This document shows, in pieces, positions 6,825 through 9,147 of a DNA stretch of 9,147 nt. The notes under the pieces were generated by a model. That model made no database searches. It had not been told where the DNA came from and saw only the letters and a list, made by a program, of their open reading frames with translations. Numbering within the stretch: the stretch's first letter is position 1; each line of letters starts with the position of its first letter. The DNA lies in NCBI GenBank assembly GCA_030831445.1, contig JAURLB010000119.1:1-9147 (forward strand). Direction: 5' to 3'. The position numbers and the translations under genes are program-made. Origin of the DNA: Candidatus Nanopelagicales bacterium (GTDB lineage Bacteria > Actinomycetota > Actinomycetes > S36-B12 > UBA5976).

Positions 6825-6830
6825 TAGCCT
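6825..6830 (+). promoter_or_regulatory. Candidate -10 box giving a leaderless message for the 184-residue protein
   Basis: TAGCCT matches TANNNT and ends six bases before the ATG at 6837, the spacing seen for leaderless actinobacterial genes. It overlaps the perfect palindrome GCCTTAAGGC (6827-6836), which abuts the ATG. The AAGG inside that palindrome is too close to the ATG (one base) to be a normal ribosome site. Confidence 0.35.
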
Positions 6831-6836
6831 TAAGGC

Positions 6837-7391
6837 ATGAACAGAAAAGCACTCGACAAACTCGTAAGTAAATTCGGACTTGCACTAGCAGGTCTTCTCT
6901 TTGTTGCTGGCGGACTTGCATTTTGGGGATACTCATTTGCAAACTCCTCAGTCGAGCAACAACTCTCTGCTCAGGAAATTTATTTCCCAGCAGAATCTGA
7001 TACCTTCAACGCAACAACTGACCCTGATCTATTCCAATGGGCAGGTCAACAGTTAGTTACTGGCGAACAAGCCCAGGCATATGCTGATAAGTACATTTTG
7101 AAACATATGAATGCTGCTTCTGGAGGTAAAACATATTCACAAGTTTCAAGTGAATATATGGCAATGACTCGCGACCCAAATGCTGATCCTGAAGCGATGG
7201 CTGCAGCAGGACAATTGCGTCAAACCTTGTTTATGGGCAATACCTTGCGTGGTCTCCTACTAAACGCATTCGCATTCTGGACAGTTGGTCAGATAGCTCT
7301 CTATGCAGCGATTGCATGTGCTGTTGGAGTAGTGGGAATGTTGGCACTTTCAGTGCTTGGCTTTAGACACGCAAAACAAATAGTCGTCTGA
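6837..7391 (+). CDS. Small membrane protein of unknown function (actinobacterial type)
   Basis: A protein of 184 residues with no recognised catalytic motif. It has an N-terminal membrane helix at about 13-33, a polar extracytoplasmic part of about 100 residues, and a C-terminal hydrophobic stretch from about 137 that contains one or two helices (clearest 153-176), ending in a basic cytoplasmic tail. The external part contains NAASGGKTYSQVSSEYM (92-108), then an acidic DPNADPEA (113-120) and QLRQTLFMGNTLRGLLL (126-142). This pattern of a helix, HxxxASGG-T-Y segment, then paired C-terminal helices resembles a widespread actinobacterial family often mislabelled aromatic ring-opening dioxygenase LigA; there is no dioxygenase feature here. 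It follows the CHAP gene by 55 bases and probably has its own leaderless promoter. Transcription ends at the strong hairpin 7407-7437. Function unknown. Confidence 0.85.
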   Translation: MNRKALDKLVSKFGLALAGLLFVAGGLAFWGYSFANSSVEQQLSAQEIYFPAESDTFNATTDPDLFQWAGQQLVTGEQAQAYADKYILKHMNAASGGKTYSQVSSEYMAMTRDPNADPEAMAAAGQLRQTLFMGNTLRGLLLNAFAFWTVGQIALYAAIACAVGVVGMLALSVLGFRHAKQIVV

Positions 7392-7406
7392 TCTCTCTCC
7401 TAACAA

Positions 7407-7437
7407 AAAAGAGGGCGGGTATATCCCGCCCTCTTTT
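7407..7437. terminator. Strong bidirectional intrinsic terminator
   Basis: A perfect 13-base-pair stem, AAAAGAGGGCGGG (7407-7419) with CCCGCCCTCTTTT (7425-7437), has a five-base loop TATAT. It lies between two convergent genes. In the minus direction the stem runs into six Ts, an excellent terminator for the lipoprotein gene. In the plus direction the T-run is four bases, adequate for the 184-residue protein gene. Confidence 0.93.
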
Positions 7438-7447
7438 CATAGTACAA

Positions 7448-7822
7448 CTATTGGTTGCTTAACCCAGAACACAACGACTGAATTGATGAAGCGACCTCTT
7501 TGAGTTCTTTCTTTGTCAACCCCTTTTCAAGTTCTGTTACTCCAACTTTCAAGTCTCGAAGTAACGTTTTCGCATCAGGAACTAAGTCTTGATTTTGTGA
7601 AATCACACCCTCCAATTCAGTTACGGCCTGTTTCAAGATATCGCTCGCAGCTTTCGGATCGAGATCTGTTGTCCAGAGTGGTTCAGCAATTGTGCACACG
7701 TTATTTAAACCTTGAGCGGCATCAATAACCTGCTTACCTGTGTCTATAACTTCTTGAACTTCACTACATGCACTGAGTAGCACGACTGAAATACTCAATG
7801 CAAAGCGGTGTCGCAGTTTCAC
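7448..7822 (-). CDS. Small predicted lipoprotein, unknown function
   Basis: A short secreted protein of 124 residues from the GTG at 7822. The N-terminus KLRHRF is basic, followed by a hydrophobic segment and a lipobox LLSAC ending at Cys19 of this form, the predicted lipidated residue. The mature part is acidic and looks mostly helical (VQEVIDTGKQVIDAAQ; then heptad-like runs in the second half, ILKQAVTELEGVI and LLRDLKVGVTELEKGL). Two further cysteines, at 43 and 118, could form a disulfide. No known domain was recognised. An in-frame TTG directly precedes the GTG, but the AAAGGA at 7830-7835 is spaced seven bases from the GTG, which is best. It ends ten bases before the bidirectional terminator. 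A terminator-like hairpin lies only about 20 bases upstream of the start, so its promoter is not obvious. Confidence 0.78.
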   Translation of the reverse strand: MKLRHRFALSISVVLLSACSEVQEVIDTGKQVIDAAQGLNNVCTIAEPLWTTDLDPKAASDILKQAVTELEGVISQNQDLVPDAKTLLRDLKVGVTELEKGLTKKELKEVASSIQSLCSGLSNQ

Positions 7823-7829
7823 CAAAGTT

Positions 7830-7835
7830 TCCTTT
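7830..7835 (-). promoter_or_regulatory. Ribosome binding site of the lipoprotein
   Basis: AAAGGA on the minus strand lies seven bases before the GTG at 7822 and four before the alternative TTG at 7825. This supports the GTG start. Confidence 0.5.
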
Positions 7836-7842
7836 CAAAAAG

Positions 7843-7879
7843 TAATTGGGGTCTACTGCATAACAGTAGACCCCAATTA
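7843..7879 (-). terminator. Intrinsic terminator after the amino-acid permease
   Basis: A perfect 16-base-pair stem, TAATTGGGGTCTACTG (7843-7858) with CAGTAGACCCCAATTA (7864-7879), has a five-base loop CATAA. In the minus direction it is followed two bases later by five Ts (reading CTTTTTG). It starts about ten bases after the permease stop, as expected for its terminator. It also sits inside the region where the promoter or leader of the downstream lipoprotein gene should be. Confidence 0.88.
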
Positions 7880-7888
7880 TTGTGCTTG

Positions 7889-9147
7889 TTACGAGAAATC
7901 GCGCACGAGCGCATCATTCTTACTCGATGACTGACTTGCCACAATGAATCCAATCACCATTGCAATGAATGGGGAAAGAATTAGGAACCAGCCAAGTGAA
8001 GAAAGTGCCCAGGCACTTTCTGGAAGTGATGGATCCACACCGTCTGCCACAGTTCCTGCAAGCAGGTTAAAGCGTGACATGAGAAGGTATAGACCGCCAG
8101 AGAGCAATACAACTGAAAGAAGTGGAGCAATCTTGGTCGCCCAAAGTGATCCGCCAGCGTTTGCATTGAAGTAGCGAACCACTGCAATTGACACGAGAAT
8201 TTCAATTGCACCAATGGCAATAACTGCAATACCGCTCATCCAACTAAAGAGATTGACAAACGGATCCCACTGTTGAACGACGAAGATGATTATTACAAGA
8301 ATCGCAATGATTGATGTAACAATTGATGCCATCTGTGGGGCACCTGCAGCATTAGTTTTGCTCAATGCGCTAGGCATTACCCCACCACGTGCCATCGCGA
8401 AGAAATAGCGTGATGCAGCATTTTGAAATGCTAAGAGGCCGGCGAAGAGTGATGTCACTACAAGAATTGTCATCAAGTCAACAATCCAGGTGCCAACAAA
8501 TTCGCCAGACAGCGTGAACAAAACACCTGCAGGATCTGCAAGTCCATTACTTCGAGCCAAGATTTGATCAATAAGCGTTGTCTTGCCCATACCGACCACC
8601 ATTGCAAACGATGTGATTGCAAAGATGATTGAGATGGTACCGATTGCAAGATATGTTGCCTTTGGAACATCACGCTTTGGATCGCGAGCTTCCTCACCAT
8701 AAATCGCTGTTGCCTCAAAACCAATAAACGATGCGAATGCGAATGCAAGCGCTATTCCTGCAGTCCCAGTAAGCCCACCGACAAACACATCAGCTGGATT
8801 AAACGATGCGACGATATCCATTGGCTCTGGTCCACCTTTGAAAAGAATCGCAAATGCGGTGATCAATAGTGACAGCAATTCAAGAATCAAAAGTCCACCG
8901 AGAATTTTCGCTCCAACATCAACACTCAAAATTGAAAGAACTGTGACGAGTGCTAGGGCAATGAGTACCCAGATGTACCAATTGAGCACGATGCCAAACT
9001 TTGCTTCCATCTGACCTGCCATGACTGCACCGAAGAATCCGTAGATTGCCAATTGAATTGTGATGTAACCGACGAGCGATGCATACGCGGAAGCAACACC
9101 TGCCTTCACCCCAAGGCCTTTACCAACATAAGCAAAAAACGCACCCA
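7889..9147 (-). CDS. APC-superfamily amino-acid permease, partial (N-terminus off the right edge)
   Basis: A proton- or sodium-coupled uptake carrier for amino acids or amines in the cytoplasmic membrane. 418 residues are visible and the frame stays open to the right edge; the first visible residues, GAFFAYVGKGLGVKAG, match the conserved end of helix 2 and start of helix 3, so about two helices are missing. The GTG at 9109 is an internal codon, not the start. The helix-6 hallmark ASFIGFEATAIYGEEARDPKRDVPKATY is present in segments (FEATAIYGEEARD, then PKRDVPKATY), with further helices to the C-terminus at about ten in all. The C-terminus ends in a short polar tail (SSSKNDALVRDFS). The family is clear; the substrate is not. 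The gene ends in a strong hairpin at 7843-7879. Confidence 0.92.
   Translation of the reverse strand, partial: GAFFAYVGKGLGVKAGVASAYASLVGYITIQLAIYGFFGAVMAGQMEAKFGIVLNWYIWVLIALALVTVLSILSVDVGAKILGGLLILELLSLLITAFAILFKGGPEPMDIVASFNPADVFVGGLTGTAGIALAFAFASFIGFEATAIYGEEARDPKRDVPKATYLAIGTISIIFAITSFAMVVGMGKTTLIDQILARSNGLADPAGVLFTLSGEFVGTWIVDLMTILVVTSLFAGLLAFQNAASRYFFAMARGGVMPSALSKTNAAGAPQMASIVTSIIAILVIIIFVVQQWDPFVNLFSWMSGIAVIAIGAIEILVSIAVVRYFNANAGGSLWATKIAPLLSVVLLSGGLYLLMSRFNLLAGTVADGVDPSLPESAWALSSLGWFLILSPFIAMVIGFIVASQSSSKNDALVRDFS

Noticed and set aside
6837..7391. Annotation as an aromatic ring-opening dioxygenase (LigA)
   Set aside because: Proteins of this shape often carry that label, but there is no metal-binding or dioxygenase motif and the protein is a small membrane protein.
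9107..9109. GTG at 9109 as start of the amino-acid permease
   Set aside because: The frame upstream stays open to the window edge and encodes conserved helix-2/3 family residues (AFFAYVGKGLG), so the gene is cut by the window.
1..9147. CRISPR array, insertion sequence, tRNA or att site
   Set aside because: No direct-repeat array, transposase motif, terminal inverted repeats or tRNA cloverleaf was recognised on either strand.

Overview
The window looks like part of a compact, low-GC actinobacterial chromosome. This is inferred from several features: GC in the mid-40s percent by eye, gaps of 1 to 6 bases between co-directional genes, GTG starts, TANNNT boxes directly upstream of start codons, a C-terminally degenerate CHAP/bulb-lectin exoprotein and a small membrane protein of an actinobacteria-type family. 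A freshwater Nanopelagicales-like genome would fit, but nothing here proves the taxon. No tRNA, rRNA, CRISPR array, transposase or integrase was seen.

Region A (about 1-5492) is a surface-polysaccharide locus. It holds an ABC-2 exporter pair on the minus strand: a Wzm-type permease at 609-1385, and a Wzt-type ATPase that starts at 607 and leaves the window at base 1. One GT2 glycosyltransferase lies on the plus strand (1438-2253). A second minus-strand operon reads NodS-like SAM methyltransferase (5492-4824), DPM1-like membrane-anchored GT2 (4817-3846), then a multi-membrane GT-C-type glycosyltransferase (3841-2216). The lone plus-strand gene is divergent from the exporter pair and overlaps the GT-C gene tail to tail by 38 bases. 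A plausible model is that the DPM1-like enzyme loads a sugar on polyprenyl phosphate, the GT-C enzyme transfers it outside the membrane, the GT2 enzyme extends a glycan in the cytoplasm, and the ABC pair exports the glycan. No Wzx or Wzy is visible, which fits an ABC-dependent pathway.

Region B (5493-6798) is a 185-base divergent intergenic region with several small inverted repeats, then a secreted protein with a signal peptide, a CHAP hydrolase domain, a linker module and three bulb-lectin-like repeats. Cell-wall hydrolysis next to cell-wall glycan synthesis suggests a shared role in envelope building or remodelling.

Region C (6837-7891) holds a small membrane protein of unknown function (plus strand) and a small lipoprotein (minus strand), which converge on a strong bidirectional terminator (7407-7437). 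A second strong hairpin (7843-7879) separates the lipoprotein from the gene upstream of it.

Region D (7889-9147) is an APC-superfamily amino-acid permease on the minus strand, cut at its N-terminus by the right edge of the window.
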